Source of the DNA: Candidatus Sulfotelmatobacter sp.
Lineage (GTDB): Bacteria; Acidobacteriota; Terriglobia; Terriglobales; Acidobacteriaceae
Assembly: GCA_030044775.1 (NCBI GenBank)
Contig: JASICF010000207.1
Span: forward strand, 1 to 6,534
Direction: 5' to 3'
Length of the DNA stretch: 6,534 nt
Shown here piece by piece: positions 5,477-6,534 of this stretch. The stretch's first letter is position 1, and each line of letters starts with the position of its first letter. The notes below the pieces were generated by a model, which was not told where the DNA came from, did not search any database, and saw only the letters and a program-made list of their open reading frames with translations. Position numbers and translations under genes: made by a program.

Positions 5477-5509
5477 CAGCCCGGGACCGTCCCGGGCTGT
5501 GGTGTTTTT
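5477..5509 (+). terminator. Strong intrinsic terminator after the coiled-coil gene
   Basis: CAGCCCGGGA (5477-5486) pairs with TCCCGGGCTG (5490-5499), a 10-bp GC-rich stem with a 3-base loop. A T-rich tail follows, with five T at 5505-5509. A second nested pair, CTGCCA (5473-5478) with TGGCAG (5509-5514), surrounds it. The convergent aminotransferase gene ends 24 bases beyond the T run. No T run follows the hairpin on the minus strand, so it acts mainly on plus-strand transcripts. Confidence 0.8.
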
Positions 5510-5532
5510 GGCAGGCTTTGCTTCTGTTTCCG

Positions 5533-6534
5533 TTATCCGTTGAGAATCTGCCGCAGCGCGCCGAGAAATCGATCGACTTCCTCGATGGCGTTGTAATGCG
5601 CAAGTCCGATGCGCAGGAATCCTCCGGTATTTTCCACCCCGAGATGCTCGGTTAAGTTGAGCGCGTAATAATTTCCATCCCAGGTAAAGAAGCCAAGTTC
5701 GCCGAGTTTGGTGGCGAGGGCGAGGGGTGATGTGTCTTTCGTCTGATTCCGGTCGCGGATGGCGAGCGTGGGGCAGCGCCAATCGAAGGCGGAGGGATCG
5801 GTGATGCCGTAGATCTTGATTTGCTGGATCTGCGCGAGCCCGGAGATGAGCCGGGACATCAATGCGTGTTCGTGGCGATGAATGAGTTCGAAGGCAGAGA
5901 TGATCGCGGCGCGGCGCGATCCCACGTCTCGCAACTTCGGCGAGACATGGGGCACCCCAGTTTCGGACGATCGAGCTTCGCTGGACGGACGGCCGAGGCG
6001 GCCGTCCCTACACGATTCGCTTTGCGCGCCGAGTTCGGCGATGTAATTCACGCATTCGGTGATGCCGGCGATGCACTCATGATTGAGCGTGCCCCACTCC
6101 CAACGGAAAGGGACGGCTTCGGTGAGCGGGCGAACTTTGTACGGGCGCAGGCGCGTAAGGTGCTCGCGCTTGCCGAAAAGAACTCCCATGTGCGGGCCGA
6201 AAAATTTGTAGGTCGAGCAGACGAGGAAGTCGCAGTTGAGATCTTGTACGTCGATGAGGCCATGCGGGGCGTAGTGGACAGCGTCAACGTAAGCGAGCGC
6301 GCCGACGGAATGCGCGAGGCGAACGATTTCTTTCACTGGATTAATCGTGCCGACGGCGTTCGAAGCGTAGCCAATGGCGACGAGTTTGGTTTTTGAATTC
6401 AGCTTCGCAGCCAGGTCTTCGACATCAAGCGTGCAATCTTCTCTGTGAATTTCGGCCCATCGAATGGTTATGCCTTTTTCTTTTCCTTGCTCGGCGAGCG
6501 CGAGCCAGGGAGAGACGTTGGCATCGTGATCGAG
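5533..6534 (-). CDS. Class V aminotransferase / cysteine-desulfurase-like protein (VC1184-type), C-terminal part
   Basis: The minus-strand frame is open from the window edge (6534) to the TAA at 5535-5533, so 333 codons are visible and the start lies outside. It is a fold-type I PLP enzyme of the cysteine desulfurase-like (SufS-related, VC1184/TIGR01976) group. In fragment numbering, LDHDANVSPW opens the visible part, YVDAVHYAPHG carries the PLP-ring Asp84 and His87, and STYKFFGPHMG carries the Schiff-base Lys110. The small domain has FFTWDGNYYALNLTEHLG and GFLRIGLAHYN, with the expected substrate-carboxylate Arg. The true substrate of this group is uncertain, and no suf/isc partner is visible. 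Residues of about 170-206 (CRDGRLGRPSSEARSSETGVPHVSPKL region) do not look like the family and coincide with a dispersed palindromic repeat, so they appear to be an in-frame insertion between conserved VNYIAELG and SRRAAIISAF. The GTG at 6336 is internal, not the start. Confidence 0.92.
   Translation of the reverse strand, partial: LDHDANVSPWLALAEQGKEKGITIRWAEIHREDCTLDVEDLAAKLNSKTKLVAIGYASNAVGTINPVKEIVRLAHSVGALAYVDAVHYAPHGLIDVQDLNCDFLVCSTYKFFGPHMGVLFGKREHLTRLRPYKVRPLTEAVPFRWEWGTLNHECIAGITECVNYIAELGAQSESCRDGRLGRPSSEARSSETGVPHVSPKLRDVGSRRAAIISAFELIHRHEHALMSRLISGLAQIQQIKIYGITDPSAFDWRCPTLAIRDRNQTKDTSPLALATKLGELGFFTWDGNYYALNLTEHLGVENTGGFLRIGLAHYNAIEEVDRFLGALRQILNG
5948..6007. repeat. Palindromic dispersed-repeat material inside the aminotransferase gene
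   Basis: GGACGGCCG (5987-5995) and CGGCCGTCC (5999-6007) form a perfect 9-bp stem around AGG. TGGGG (5948-5952) and CCCCA (5955-5959) form a second short palindrome. Both lie in the part of the gene whose translation departs from the protein family. I recall phrases like 'agggacggccgcctcggccgtcc' as dispersed repeats in soil bacterial genomes; this is memory, not a search. Confidence 0.6.

Noticed and set aside
5821..6396. 191-codon plus-strand open frame opposite the aminotransferase
   Set aside because: It is an antisense shadow of a clearly conserved enzyme; the translation has no family features.

Overview
The window looks like chromosomal DNA of an acidobacterium, probably of the Terriglobia/Koribacter type. 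This placement is inference. It rests on the protein types (a CzcA-like metal RND pump, a secreted S9 peptidase, a VC1184-type class V aminotransferase), a short coiled-coil protein whose N-terminus I recall from that phylum, and dispersed repeats of the 'cttcgg...gctcaggatga' and 'ggacggccg...cggccgtcc' type that I associate with these genomes. GC content is moderately high and gene spacing is loose.

Layout. Bases 1-921 (+) are the 3' end of a heavy-metal efflux RND pump. It faces a divergent guanylate-kinase-like P-loop protein (1047-1868, -), with a dispersed-repeat copy (962-995) between the convergent stops. A roughly 200-bp divergent control region (1869-2069) separates that gene from a secreted S9 prolyl-oligopeptidase-type peptidase (2070-4118, +; GTG start with a strong ribosome binding site), which ends in a weak intrinsic terminator. 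A stretch of about 1 kb without a protein gene follows (4119-5164). At 5165-5422 (+) lies a small coiled-coil gene with its own promoter, a leader hairpin and a strong terminator. The window ends inside a class V aminotransferase / cysteine-desulfurase-like gene (5533 to beyond 6534, -).

The main novelty is in the 1-kb gap. On the minus strand, 4629-4311 holds two tandem, diverged copies (about 149 and 164 nt) of what looks like one structured RNA. Both copies can form a long closing stem, a 1x3 or 1x4 asymmetric internal loop containing CCA, a 5-bp inner helix, a shared central region (CCGGUUGGCG and GCAAGGGUCUA are identical in both) and an apical hairpin capped by a GCAA (GNRA) tetraloop. 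Several helices differ in sequence but keep pairing, and the wobble pairs and tetraloops make sense only on the minus strand. A TTGACT-16-TAAAAA promoter starts right at the first copy, and a U-rich tail follows the closing stem of the second. The rod-like shape and size recall 6S RNA, but I cannot assign a family.

A second oddity is an in-frame stretch of about 35 codons in the aminotransferase gene that carries a dispersed palindromic repeat. It seems to have been inserted between conserved blocks without breaking the frame. The genes do not form an obvious pathway; this reads as a set of independent transcription units.
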